36,322 nt of DNA from SZUA-521 sp041738285 (GTDB lineage: Bacteria > Pseudomonadota > Gammaproteobacteria > Pseudomonadales > Azotimanducaceae), in contig JBGSQB010000178.1 of NCBI GenBank assembly GCA_041738285.1, positions 1-36,322 on the forward strand. The letters are read 5' to 3'. Below, in pieces: positions 8,640 through 16,947 of the stretch. Position numbers and translations under genes: made by a program. The notes under the pieces were generated by a model. It did no database searches, was not told where the DNA came from, and was given only the letters and a program-made list of their open reading frames with translations. The first letter of the stretch is position 1; the number at the start of each line of letters is the position of its first letter.

Positions 8640-8650
8640 GCGAGCAGGGA

Positions 8651-8743
8651 GAAAAGTGGGGCACAGGAAAAATGGGGGACAGTTAACCTATTTCGATCCG
8701 AAATAGGTTAACTGTCCCCCATTTTTCCTGTGCCCCATTTTTC
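8651..8743. repeat. Palindromic element B: near-perfect 45-bp-arm hairpin
   Basis: Arms 8657-8695 and 8699-8737 are perfect inverted copies (39 bp) around a 3-base loop ATC. Pairing extends six more bases each side with one G-T wobble, giving 45-bp arms (8651-8695 and 8699-8743). The core is GGGGGACAGTTAACCTATTT, related to elements A and C. A second copy of the tip motif, GGGGCACAG, lies further out in the same arm, as if two units were nested. GGAG at 8648-8651 marks the left foot. The element fills nearly all of the 115-base gap between the thiolase stop and the phosphodiesterase ATG at 8755. Confidence 0.93.
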
Positions 8744-8754
8744 GTTTCTTCAGT

Positions 8755-9240
8755 ATGCGCATCGGCGTCGTCAGCGACACCCACAACAACATCAAGAGCG
8801 CGCGGCGCATCGTCGAGCTGTTCAATGCGGCCGGCGTCACCCAGGTGATCCACACCGGCGACATCACCCAGGCGAAGACGCTCGATGTGTTCGGGCACCT
8901 GAACGTGCCCATGTCAGGCGTGTTCGGCAACAACGACCAGGAACGTGACGCGCTCGGCGATGTCATCGCGCATCATGGATTCGAATTCGTCGAACCGCCT
9001 TTCACGCTGACCCTGCACGAGCGCCGAATTCTCGTCGTGCACGACCCATACTATCTGGACGATGCGATCACGCCGGGGCTCGATCTGATTCTCCACGGAC
9101 ACACCCATCGCCATCGCCTGGAACAGACCGGAAGCGGTCTGATCTTCAACCCCGGCGAGTGTGCGGGCCACATGGCCGGGCTCAATGCCATCGGCATCGT
9201 CGATCTCGATTCGCTCACTACGGAACTGATCAGATTCTGA
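8755..9240 (+). CDS. YfcE/MJ0936-type metallophosphoesterase
   Basis: A 161-residue calcineurin-like phosphoesterase of the small YfcE type, which hydrolyses phosphodiesters with two bound metals. All core motifs are present in order: SDTHNN (residues 7-12), HTGDIT, FGNND, VVHD (usually VVHG), LHGHTH and FNPGECAG. The cellular substrate is unknown. The ATG is fixed by the family motif MRIGVVSDTHNN. No Shine-Dalgarno is present: palindromic element B ends 12 bases before the ATG and the remaining leader is pyrimidine-rich (GTTTCTTCAGT). Translation may be leaderless, weak, or driven from a promoter inside the repeat. Confidence 0.92.
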   Translation: MRIGVVSDTHNNIKSARRIVELFNAAGVTQVIHTGDITQAKTLDVFGHLNVPMSGVFGNNDQERDALGDVIAHHGFEFVEPPFTLTLHERRILVVHDPYYLDDAITPGLDLILHGHTHRHRLEQTGSGLIFNPGECAGHMAGLNAIGIVDLDSLTTELIRF

Positions 9241-9252
9241 AGGCCGCGAAGG

Positions 9253-9993
9253 TCAGCCGCGCAGCGCGCTCAGAATCGCGCTGATGCGCGCGGCATTCGC
9301 TCCGAGGTCGCTGACACCGACGCGAGAGACCGAACGCACATCCACGCGACTGCCGGCATCGGACGGCCGTACGCGCACTACCACGTCGTCCTTGAAACCG
9401 AACCAGAAGGTGGTTGCAACTGCCTCGATCCGGCCGCTGTCGCGATCCGCGTTGACGATTTCCAGGCCCAGCTTCGACAGCACTTCGAGTGCGGCGTCGA
9501 AAGCGACGTCAGGCGCAACCGGCAGATCCAGCGGCGCGACGTTCGGATACGCTTTCTGTTGCAACGGCGCCAGCGTCTGCGCGTCGTAGTCGAGCGGGTT
9601 GCTGTTGCTCCCACGCAGACCCACGACCACGTCGAAGGTCGGCGGATCCGCGGTGTCGGTCGAGATGTTGTGAATCCCGGGTACCGATCGGGCCGTATTG
9701 AACTGAATGCCGAGGAGCCCGACGATCGCGGCGCACAGTACGAATCCGATGACGAGCGGTCGGCGATCCGCGCCCCGACCGGACTTGCGCAGTACGAAGA
9801 AACCGATCAGCGCCACGACCACACCGATGACCGCGAGTAGCGCGGCGCCGCCAAGAAACAGAAACCCCGTGCTGAACCCCCATAGACCCATTCGACTGCC
9901 GAGCGCGCCGAGCGGCAGCATCACGACCGCCACCACCGCACCGATCAGAACCGCCTGAGACCACCAGGCCTTCCGCGCCATCGCTTCGCTCAC
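9253..9993 (-). CDS. DUF1499 membrane protein
   Basis: A 246-residue protein with about three N-terminal transmembrane helices (LIGAVVAVVMLPLGAL; FLFLGGAALLAVIGVVVALI; LVIGFVLCAAIVGLLGI) followed by a soluble DUF1499 domain (ARSVPGIHNISTDTADPPTF through FKDDVVVRVRPSDAGSRVDV). Function is unknown. I place the start at a GTG (9993) because GGGAGG lies six bases upstream. The frame is open 19 codons further to 10050 without a ribosome site, and an ATG four codons downstream (9981) is an alternative. It is convergent with the phosphodiesterase and divergent from the sulfotransferase. Confidence 0.85.
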   Translation of the reverse strand: MSEAMARKAWWSQAVLIGAVVAVVMLPLGALGSRMGLWGFSTGFLFLGGAALLAVIGVVVALIGFFVLRKSGRGADRRPLVIGFVLCAAIVGLLGIQFNTARSVPGIHNISTDTADPPTFDVVVGLRGSNSNPLDYDAQTLAPLQQKAYPNVAPLDLPVAPDVAFDAALEVLSKLGLEIVNADRDSGRIEAVATTFWFGFKDDVVVRVRPSDAGSRVDVRSVSRVGVSDLGANAARISAILSALRG

Positions 9994-10027
9994 TTGCGAC
10001 CTCCCGTTGTATGCAACGCGCCAAGAG

Positions 10028-10057
10028 TTTACAGGCGCGCCCGCAAGCATACCTAAT
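10028..10057 (+). promoter_or_regulatory. Possible promoter of the sulfotransferase unit
   Basis: TTTACA (10028-10033) and CCTAAT (10052-10057), 18 bases apart, match the sigma70 boxes at 5/6 and 4/6. They lie in the divergent spacer upstream of the sulfotransferase. CGTTG-TATG-CAACG nearby (about 10005-10018) is a short dyad that could be an operator. Both are weak predictions. Confidence 0.28.
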
Positions 10058-10098
10058 CAACCTGATACGCTTGGGGTCTTCGAACAGACGGAATCGCC

Positions 10099-11007
10099 AT
10101 GCGCTCAGACGAAAGGACTCCCTCCTCCAAGACCCGTGCCAGGTCGTTGGATGAACTCCAAGTGAAGATGAAATACATGGTCACGCCCGAGGGTATCGGC
10201 AAAGGACTTGCGTTCAAGCCGAAGCCGACCGACGTGTTCATCACGCCGTTCGGCAAGTGTGGCACCACCTGGCTGCAGCAGATCGTCCACAGTCTGCGAA
10301 CCCGCGGCGATCTCGACTTTGACGACATCTCTGCGGTTGTGCCCTGGATCGAAACCGCGGCGGATCTAGGCATTGACCTCGACGCACCGCAACGCGCACA
10401 GCCGCGCGCATTCAAGAGTCACCTCTCCTGGGGCGCTATTCCGAAAGGCGGCAAATACATCGTCGCAATTCGCGATCCGCGCGATGCACTGGTCTCGATG
10501 TACCGGTTCATGGAAGGTTGGTTCATGGAGCCCGGCGCGATCCCGATCGAGACGTTCGCCCGACAACGCTATATGCAACGCGGCCACGGCACGGACTACT
10601 GGGCACACCTCGTATCCTGGTGGCAGCAACGGAACAACCCATCGGTGCTGATGCTCGCCTACGAGCACATGAAGGCCGATCTGTCGGGCACGATCGATCG
10701 CATCGCCGCGTTCATCGGTATCACGCTAGACGCCGAACTGCGCCGCATCGTCATGGAACAGGCGTCGCTGCAATCGATGCTCACGCATAAGAGCAAGTAC
10801 GACGATCTCCTGATGCGGGAGCGCAGTGAAAAGGTGTGTGACTTGCCACCCGGCAGCGACTCGGCGAAGGTGCGCAAAGGCGAGGTCGGCGCGCATGCAG
10901 CCGAACTGCCGGCGGTCATCATCGCCGAGCTCGACGACATCTGGCGGACGGACGCCGCACCTCACGTCGGGGCGGACAGCTACGCGGCGCTGATCAAACG
11001 GCTGTAG
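10099..11007 (+). CDS. PAPS-dependent sulfotransferase
   Basis: A 302-residue cytosolic-type sulfotransferase (Sulfotransfer_1), which transfers sulfonate from PAPS to a hydroxyl or amine of a small acceptor. The 5'-phosphosulfate loop TPFGKCGTTWLQQ is near residue 50. FKSHLSW supplies the likely catalytic His, and IRDPRDALVSMYRF is the 3'-phosphate site. RKGEVGAH near the C terminus is a relaxed version of the usual RKGxxGDW. The PAPS donor would come from the cysD/cysNC genes 4 kb upstream, a suggestive but unproven link. Acceptor unknown. Confidence 0.9.
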   Translation: MRSDERTPSSKTRARSLDELQVKMKYMVTPEGIGKGLAFKPKPTDVFITPFGKCGTTWLQQIVHSLRTRGDLDFDDISAVVPWIETAADLGIDLDAPQRAQPRAFKSHLSWGAIPKGGKYIVAIRDPRDALVSMYRFMEGWFMEPGAIPIETFARQRYMQRGHGTDYWAHLVSWWQQRNNPSVLMLAYEHMKADLSGTIDRIAAFIGITLDAELRRIVMEQASLQSMLTHKSKYDDLLMRERSEKVCDLPPGSDSAKVRKGEVGAHAAELPAVIIAELDDIWRTDAAPHVGADSYAALIKRL

Positions 11008-11018
11008 AGAGTGAATCC

Positions 11019-11222
11019 ATGAATGAGCAGACGCTGCTGTGGAGCCTCCTGTTCGGTTCGATCGGCATCGGCTATCTCATCTACGGCAGACGCCAGCGGC
11101 GGATGGTCGCGTGGCTTGCGGGGCTCTGCCTGATTGGGTTCCCCTACATCGTCGAAGGCACCTGGACCACGGTGATGGTCGGCGTGGCATTGCTCGCCGC
11201 TCCCGCGCTGATAAAGTTGTAG
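11019..11222 (+). CDS. Small two-helix membrane protein
   Basis: A 67-residue protein with a first hydrophobic helix (LLWSLLFGSIGIGYLIYG), a basic loop GRRQRRM and a second hydrophobic half (WLAGLCLIGFPYIVE and TVMVGVALLAAPALI). Short proteins of this pattern recur in proteobacteria and have been labelled amino acid transport protein without evidence I know of. It lies 11 bases after the sulfotransferase and 19 before the antiporter, so it is probably co-transcribed. Function unknown. Confidence 0.75.
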   Translation: MNEQTLLWSLLFGSIGIGYLIYGRRQRRMVAWLAGLCLIGFPYIVEGTWTTVMVGVALLAAPALIKL

Positions 11223-11241
11223 CAACACTCGGCGCGATGCC

Positions 11242-12504
11242 ATGACCGAACCCGACACGCTTTCTTCGGCCAAGGACATCCTGTTCGTGTTCGGTGTAGT
11301 GCTCGCTGGCGGTGCGCTTGGTGGCGCACTCGCCAAGCGTCTGCGGCTACCCGATGTTGTCGTGTATCTGCTCGTCGGCATCGTGCTCGGACCGGAAGTG
11401 CTGGCGGCGATCGACGTCGATGCCACGAGCAACCTCAATCAAGTGATCCTGATCTTCGGTGCCTCTTACATCCTGTTCGACGGCGGAGCTTCACTGCGAT
11501 TCGCGGTGCTGCGCCGCGTCTGGGTGACGATTCTGCTCCTAAGCACGCTCGGTGTTCTGGTCGCGGCGACGATCACCTCGTCAATCGCGTACTTCGGCCT
11601 GGGCATTCCGGTCATGGTTGCGATGCTGCTCGGTGCGACACTCGCATCCACCGATCCTGCAACACTGGTTCCTCTCTTCAAACAGATCTCTGTGCACCCC
11701 AAACTGTCACAGACGATCATGTCCGAAAGTGCGTTCAACGATGCAACCGGCGCGATTCTCACCTTCACCATCCTGGCGCTGGCCACTGGCAATGGCTACT
11801 TCTCCCTCACCAATTCCATCAATGAACTGATCAAGCAGGTGTCACTCGGCATCTTCATCGGCACCGTGGCGGGTGGCGCCTTTGCCGTGCTGATCGGTCA
11901 TCACAGGTTCGGGTTTCTTGCGGACTTCGGCCCGATCGTCACGTTGATGGCCGTGGCCGGCGCCTATCTCGCCGCCGACAACTACCACGCGTCCGGATTC
12001 ATGGCCGTCTTCATGTTCGGCATGATGATTGGGAACCCCTACGTGTTTGGCCTCAAGATGAGCGAGCACGCAGCCATCAAGATGTCGAACTTCGTTGCGG
12101 AGATGGCGCTGATCATGCGGCTGATGATTTTCGTCCTGCTCGGATCACAGGTGAGCTTCTCGCTGGTGGCTCAGTACTGGCTGGCTGGAGGAATTCTCGT
12201 GTTGGGCATCATGTTCATCGGACGGCCGGCAACCGTGTTCCTGTCGACATGGCTCGACCCGCGCGCGCGCTGGACGTTCAAGGAGCAGCTGTTTTTGTGC
12301 TGGACGAGGGAGACCGGCGTCATTCCCGCGGCGCTTGCGGGCATGCTCCTCGCGCTGCACGCGCCCGGTGCGCAGATGATCGTTGCCATCACGTTCATCG
12401 CGGTGCTGCTGACAATCCTGATCCAGGCTCCCACCACGCGTTGGCTCGCCAGGCGACTTGGCGTACTCGAAAAGCCGCTGGACGCGTCGAAGATGTCGCT
12501 TTAG
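11242..12504 (+). CDS. CPA1-type cation:proton antiporter
   Basis: A 420-residue inner-membrane protein with about 12-13 hydrophobic helices, matching the Na+/H+ exchanger domain of the CPA family (NhaP-like). Diagnostic segments are RLPDVVVYLLVGIVLGPE in helix 2, GATLASTDPATLVPLFK, the ion-site motif SESAFNDATGAILTF and WTRETGVIPAALAGM. It exchanges Na+ or K+ for H+; which one cannot be read from sequence. There is no cytoplasmic TrkA-N or TrkA-C domain. It ends the sulfotransferase-led unit and is convergent with a lipoprotein gene nine bases away. Confidence 0.92.
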   Translation: MTEPDTLSSAKDILFVFGVVLAGGALGGALAKRLRLPDVVVYLLVGIVLGPEVLAAIDVDATSNLNQVILIFGASYILFDGGASLRFAVLRRVWVTILLLSTLGVLVAATITSSIAYFGLGIPVMVAMLLGATLASTDPATLVPLFKQISVHPKLSQTIMSESAFNDATGAILTFTILALATGNGYFSLTNSINELIKQVSLGIFIGTVAGGAFAVLIGHHRFGFLADFGPIVTLMAVAGAYLAADNYHASGFMAVFMFGMMIGNPYVFGLKMSEHAAIKMSNFVAEMALIMRLMIFVLLGSQVSFSLVAQYWLAGGILVLGIMFIGRPATVFLSTWLDPRARWTFKEQLFLCWTRETGVIPAALAGMLLALHAPGAQMIVAITFIAVLLTILIQAPTTRWLARRLGVLEKPLDASKMSL

Positions 12505-12513
12505 CCGATCGTT

Positions 12514-13146
12514 CTAGTAGACGACCGAAACGAGCGTCTGGCGCATCGAATCGAGTTCGTTGCGCCGCATCATCAGATCCGCATGCAGCGACGGCATTTC
12601 CTGCTCGATTCGCACCTTCTCTTCGGTCAGACGCTGCGTCGCGGCGAGCAAGTCGACACGCTGCGCCACCGTCAGTTCAGGGTTCAGCTGGTCGGTGGAT
12701 GTCGAAACGATGAGGGCCCGCACTTCATCGAGCCGCGACTCGCGCGAAGCGATCAGATGCTCGAGATTCGCGATCTCCCGACGCGCAAGATACAGCTGTC
12801 GGCCTTGCCGATAAGCGCTCGTGAAGGCCGACTGCATGTGGGCGGGACATATGTTGCTGTGCCCGTATCCCAGCTCGCCCACTTCGAATGCGTTGTTCGG
12901 TTGACAGTACTCATTGGCACCGTCCTGCCAGCCGGCCATGTAAGAGGTGCGATCCGGCACGACACCGTAGGGCCCGCAAGCATCCTGATGCTCGAGCAGC
13001 TCGGAACTGCGCAGGCCTTGCACGCCGTCGCGATATCCAAGCGTCTCCCAGTCACCCGCGTAGCATTGATTCTCGGTCACCGTGGCACCCCCACCGCAGC
13101 CGGCAGCCAGGATGGTGAGCACCGAAAAGAAGATCGCCTTCCGCAT
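12514..13146 (-). CDS. DUF2799-like lipoprotein
   Basis: A 210-residue secreted protein. The N terminus MRKAIFFSVLTILAAGC is a signal peptide with a good lipobox (LAAGC), so it should be lipid-anchored. The middle contains repeated YRDGVQG, YMAGWQDGANEYC and YRQGRQLY motifs, the pattern of DUF2799 proteins. The C-terminal half is a predicted coiled coil (ANLEHLIASRESRLDEVRAL and onwards) rich in Glu, Arg and Leu. I choose the ATG at 13146 because GGAGG sits five bases upstream; an ATG at 13161 lacks a ribosome site. Function unknown. Confidence 0.85.
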   Translation of the reverse strand: MRKAIFFSVLTILAAGCGGGATVTENQCYAGDWETLGYRDGVQGLRSSELLEHQDACGPYGVVPDRTSYMAGWQDGANEYCQPNNAFEVGELGYGHSNICPAHMQSAFTSAYRQGRQLYLARREIANLEHLIASRESRLDEVRALIVSTSTDQLNPELTVAQRVDLLAATQRLTEEKVRIEQEMPSLHADLMMRRNELDSMRQTLVSVVY

Positions 13147-13227
13147 CAATGCCTCCAGCATCTGCTCGGATTTGACAGCTCGAATCTAAAGCATTGGCGT
13201 CTGGTAGACCGGCACACGGTCACACCT

Positions 13228-14456
13228 TCAGGCTAGAAGAGAGCGCAGTTCCTGGATCTTGGTGCGTGCCTCGTCGAGCACCAGCAGCGAAAGCTGGGGC
13301 GACAGCACACCCACCGCCAGTTTCGAGAATGCGGGTGTCTCATCGATGCGGGGTAATTTATCGAATTCGCGGCGACGCACCAGACAATGCAGATGCGCCA
13401 CCACGATGAGATCCGTGTATGTCGCCTTCGGTTCGCCGTCGAAGTACCAGTTCGAAGCTTCCCGAGCGGCTTGCCCGAATCGGTCAGGAAACTCCCAGCG
13501 TTCGAGAATCGTGCTGCTCACCTGCGGGGTCAATCCGCGCACGATCTCATCGAGCAGACCAGGGGTCTGTTCGAGATCCAGATAGTCGCCCGCCATCTTC
13601 AGCAGCGGAACGGCCCGATCTCGTGCAACAAACCTACGAGCAACGCACGATCTTCACCGAGGCCAGGCGACAGCCTTGCAAGCACTGCCGACGTCGCCGC
13701 AATCTCGACAGCGTGTTGCCAGGCCTTGAGCATGCGGTCCCGGATGTGGGACTGATCGGCGTGAAACAATCCGCGCAAGGCCAGCGAAGTCACGATGTTC
13801 TGACTGCGTTCGGCGCCAAGTCGCACCAACGCCGCTTTGAGCGAATCACACAGAGACTCGCCGCGGAACACCGTGCTGTTGGCCACTTTGATCAGACGCG
13901 CCGCAATGGCAGGGTCTGCACCGATGATGGTTGCGAGCTTACCCATGTCGAAGTCATCGCCAGCGATCGCGCGACGGATCTTCACCGCGATGCTCGGCAG
14001 CGAGGGCAGCGCGACGCGGCCTGCCTTCAACTCGCCCATGAAGTCATCGACCATCTGATGCTGCCGGAACGACCCATCCACCACGGTCTCATCGATGCGG
14101 AATCTCGCCTTGCGCATACTGGGCGCACGCTTGACGCGAGACTGTTCGATGCGCAGCAATTTACAGTCGCTGCGTGCGCTGACTCGATAGCGACTCGGTC
14201 GCAGATGCGCCACCGGGAAGCCCGCGTCGAGATCGCCCGCAACGAGTTTGCGCACGCCGATGCGCTCAGCTTCGAGGGATAACTCACCCTCGATGAGAAA
14301 GTAATCGTACGGATCGATCTGGCCGGACTGGAGCACGTCATCCGTGTGCGGTTCTGCTGCACGGAAGTCCTCTGCACTCCAGTCCCTGAAGAACGCGAGC
14401 GGGGCCATCAGCCGCTTTAACGTACCTGCGTGGACTGGTGTCGTCGTGACGGTCAC
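13228..14456 (-). pseudogene. cNMP-fold/HDOD signalling protein, broken by a -1 frameshift
   Basis: Two abutting reading frames make one gene. The upstream part (GTG 14456 to a stop at 13599) encodes a cyclic-nucleotide-binding-like fold (about residues 18-110, with YFLIEGELSLE and FPVAHLRPSRY) and most of an HDOD domain (about 135-285), ending abnormally at GLLHEIGPFRC. The next frame (down to 13228) continues with MAGDYLDLEQTPGLLDEIVR, the expected HDOD C terminus. Adding one base to the CCC run at 13614-13616 would restore HEIGAVPLLKMAGDYLD, parallel to HEIGAVAILAYAEDYP in the neighbouring paralogue. The repaired protein would be about 409 residues. It may be a real mutation or a homopolymer read error. 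Its GTG overlaps the stop of the intact upstream paralogue (GTGA). Confidence 0.85.
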
Positions 14457-15628
14457 GCGGCGTCTCCCAGAAGGGATTGCAGCGCCTTCAGGTTCGGTTG
14501 GGCGGCCGTCCAGTGCGCTTGCAGCTGTTCCACACTCACCCCCGCGAGTTCGAGTGCGCGCTGTGGCACCTCTCCGCCGCCGTCACAGAAGTGAATCAGT
14601 TGCAGCAACGCGCAGTGATCGAAGGTTCGAACGTCGCGTTGCCAGTCGTCGATGTCCCGCGGCAACCTGGCGATTGTTGCATCGAATCCCCAGCGACTCA
14701 GCACCATCATCCCTGATTCGCCCTTCAATTCTGCGAGTACACGCTCCAGGGTTTCGGTGTCGCGCCACACCTGCGGATAGTCTTCCGCGTATGCAAGGAT
14801 GGCTACTGCGCCGATCTCGTGCAGGAGGCCTGCGAGCAAGGCACCTTCCGCATGCGGATAGTTGAGCGATCGCGCCATGAGGAAGGCACCGCCGGCGATC
14901 CTCTGAGTGTGCCGCCACAGGGTGCGCATGCGTAATTTCAATGCGGGTGCGTCACTTGTGAACACTTCCCGCAATGCGAACGTCAGCACGAGCTGCTGCG
15001 TCTTCTCGGCGCCGATTCGCGTAACCGCCTCGCCAACAGTCGCGCACGGCTGCTCGCCCCGGTACATTGGGCTGTTGGCACTGCGCATCACCTTGGCAGC
15101 GATCGAGCCATCGATGTTGATGATCCGCGAAAGCTCCTTGGCACCGACCTTAGCACCAACGGCTTCACGGACTTGAACCGCCACGGTCGGCAGACTCGGC
15201 AGACAAATTTCGTCCGTGGCTACGGCGCCGGCGAACTGCATGAAGAGCGCTTGCGCATCGTCGTCCTCGCCGTGCAAGAGTTCCACGACCTCATAGCCGT
15301 CATCCGACGCAGCGACTGGCGTCCGGCCTGACAACGCATCGCTGAGCAGCGATTTGGTGACGCGCAAGAACCGTATGGGTGTCAACGCTTTGGCGCGGAA
15401 CTGCCGGGGTCGCAACCGTGCCAGCGGCATCATGGCCTGCGCTTCGCCGCCACGGATGGTGCGGCGCACACCGTCTGCGCTGCGCAGTTCGAGCTCACCT
15501 TCGAGCAGGATCAGTTCCTCGGCATCGGTGTTTCCGACATCGAACAGGAGCGCCCCCGGCCGCGCGCGTTGCGCAGCCGTGACACGTTCCAGCGCCGCGA
15601 GTTCCCGTGCGGAGAAGCCCTGTTCCAT
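14453..15628 (-). CDS. cNMP-fold/HDOD signalling protein, intact paralogue
   Basis: A 391-residue protein with an N-terminal cyclic-nucleotide-binding-like beta-roll (about residues 15-110; LLFDVGNTDAEELILLEGEL, MPLARLRPRQFRAKAL) and an HDOD domain (about 130-330; CLPSLPTVAVQVREAV, IGAEKTQQLVLTFALREVF, GLLHEIGAVAILAY). HDOD domains are HD-related but lack the full metal-binding set and act in signalling, often in motility, biofilm or cell-cycle control. No GGDEF, EAL or HTH domain is present. It is the first of a tandem duplicate pair. The gene starts 63 bases after the SRPBCC gene, so it may belong to the same minus-strand transcript. Confidence 0.88.
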   Translation of the reverse strand: MEQGFSARELAALERVTAAQRARPGALLFDVGNTDAEELILLEGELELRSADGVRRTIRGGEAQAMMPLARLRPRQFRAKALTPIRFLRVTKSLLSDALSGRTPVAASDDGYEVVELLHGEDDDAQALFMQFAGAVATDEICLPSLPTVAVQVREAVGAKVGAKELSRIINIDGSIAAKVMRSANSPMYRGEQPCATVGEAVTRIGAEKTQQLVLTFALREVFTSDAPALKLRMRTLWRHTQRIAGGAFLMARSLNYPHAEGALLAGLLHEIGAVAILAYAEDYPQVWRDTETLERVLAELKGESGMMVLSRWGFDATIARLPRDIDDWQRDVRTFDHCALLQLIHFCDGGGEVPQRALELAGVSVEQLQAHWTAAQPNLKALQSLLGDAA

Positions 15629-15691
15629 GAGGAGTGACTGATTACACTTGTCCGTGAGTATAGACAGTGTGTTGCAGCGTGCCGGTTGGCG

Positions 15692-16144
15692 TCATTCCGA
15701 CAGGATTGGGTCCCTCGCCAGCTTGCCGAGCACCTCGCGCCATCCCTGCGCGCGTTCATCTGCGGTGTGGGCGGGATCAACGATCGCCATCTGATCCGCA
15801 ACTTCGACACGCGTACCACCCGCCTCGGCACAAAGCGCGACCGTGACCAGCGAAACCGTGAGCACGACTCCGGCACGGCTGATTCGCATGCTGAAGACGA
15901 TCTGTTCGTTTGGCGCGATTACTTCGTAGCGACAGTCCTCCCGAAACGGTGGCTCGCCTCGAGGACCGAACTCGAGTGCCTTCACGCCATCCACCCGAAA
16001 GTCATGCTCGATGACTTTGCTCGACCAACTCACATCACCCGGGAGATACCAGCGCTCGAGTGAGTTCGTATCTCGCCAGGCTCGGAACACTTGCTTCGCT
16101 TGCGCAGCCACCTTCTGTTCGGCCCGAGCCGTTGCATGCCTCAT
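15692..16144 (-). CDS. SRPBCC/AHSA1-type lipid- or ligand-binding protein
   Basis: A 150-residue START-like (SRPBCC) protein of the AHSA1 type. It opens with a beta strand, then KQVFRAWRDTNSLERWYLP, the helix-turn typical of the family, then alternating strands (CRYEVIAPNEQIVFSMRI) and a C-terminal helix (GWREVLGKLARD). These proteins bind hydrophobic ligands in a cavity; the ligand is unknown. I use the ATG at 16144, 22 bases after the upstream SDR stop. An ATG 13 codons upstream would overlap that gene. Confidence 0.82.
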   Translation of the reverse strand: MRHATARAEQKVAAQAKQVFRAWRDTNSLERWYLPGDVSWSSKVIEHDFRVDGVKALEFGPRGEPPFREDCRYEVIAPNEQIVFSMRISRAGVVLTVSLVTVALCAEAGGTRVEVADQMAIVDPAHTADERAQGWREVLGKLARDPILSE

Positions 16145-16166
16145 GCCGTAGCCCCCCCGATTCGCA

Positions 16167-16946
16167 TCAGGAAATCGTTGCACCCCCGTCGATCACGAAA
16201 TTCTGCCCCGTGGTGAACGCGCCGGCGGCGGACGCTAGAAACACCGCCGCGCCGGCAATCTCATGTGGTTCGCCGATGCGTCGCAGCGGATCACCCGCCG
16301 TGCGGCGCGCGAGGATATCGGGGTTTTCCCACAGTGCACGCGCGAAGTCGGTGCGCACCAGACCGGGTGAAATCGCGTTGACCCGCACGTTGTTTGGTCC
16401 GTACTCGCAGGCGAGGTTGCGCACCAACTGCAGGTCGGCCGCCTTGGAGATGCAATACGCACCCAGTTCCGTGCTGCCACGAAGGCCACCCACGGATGAC
16501 ACCACCGTGATGCTGCCGCCGCCGCGCGCGACCATCTCGGGTAGCACCAGATGGCACAGCCAGTGGTTGGATTTGATGTTGATGCTCATGATCTTGTCGA
16601 ACGCGGAATCCGGAATGTCCTTCGATGGGCCGAAGTAGGGATTGACCGCCGCGTTACACACCAGAATGTCGATCGGGCCGAGTCGCTCGCGCGTCTCGTT
16701 CACCAGCATTTCCAAAGCTTCCCGTTCTCCGATGTGGGCGGCGATCGCGACCGCTTCGCCCGGCTCGCCATCGAGCTCTGCGTTGATTTCGTCGGCGACC
16801 GACTGGCACACATCCGCCTTACGGCTCGAGATGACGACGCGCGCGCCATGGCGCGCCATCTCGTGAGCGATCGCCTTGCCAATGCCCTTGCTGGACCCTG
16901 TGATCAGCGCGACTTTGCCGTTGAGGTTGAACAGTTCGCCGCGCAC
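16167..16946 (-). CDS. SDR-family oxidoreductase
   Basis: A 259-residue classical short-chain dehydrogenase/reductase with NAD(P) motif TGSSKGIGKA near the N terminus, NAAVN, the catalytic Ser in VSSVGG, YCISK as the YxxxK pair, and the family's ISPGLVRTDF. The oxidised alcohol is unknown. The GTG at 16946 gives the usual SDR start (VRGELFNLNGKVALIT) and lies one base after the stop of the upstream lipocalin-like gene. The frame extends 23 codons further into that gene without family similarity. Co-transcribed with its neighbours. Confidence 0.9.
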   Translation of the reverse strand: MRGELFNLNGKVALITGSSKGIGKAIAHEMARHGARVVISSRKADVCQSVADEINAELDGEPGEAVAIAAHIGEREALEMLVNETRERLGPIDILVCNAAVNPYFGPSKDIPDSAFDKIMSINIKSNHWLCHLVLPEMVARGGGSITVVSSVGGLRGSTELGAYCISKAADLQLVRNLACEYGPNNVRVNAISPGLVRTDFARALWENPDILARRTAGDPLRRIGEPHEIAGAAVFLASAAGAFTTGQNFVIDGGATIS

Positions 16947-16947
16947 T

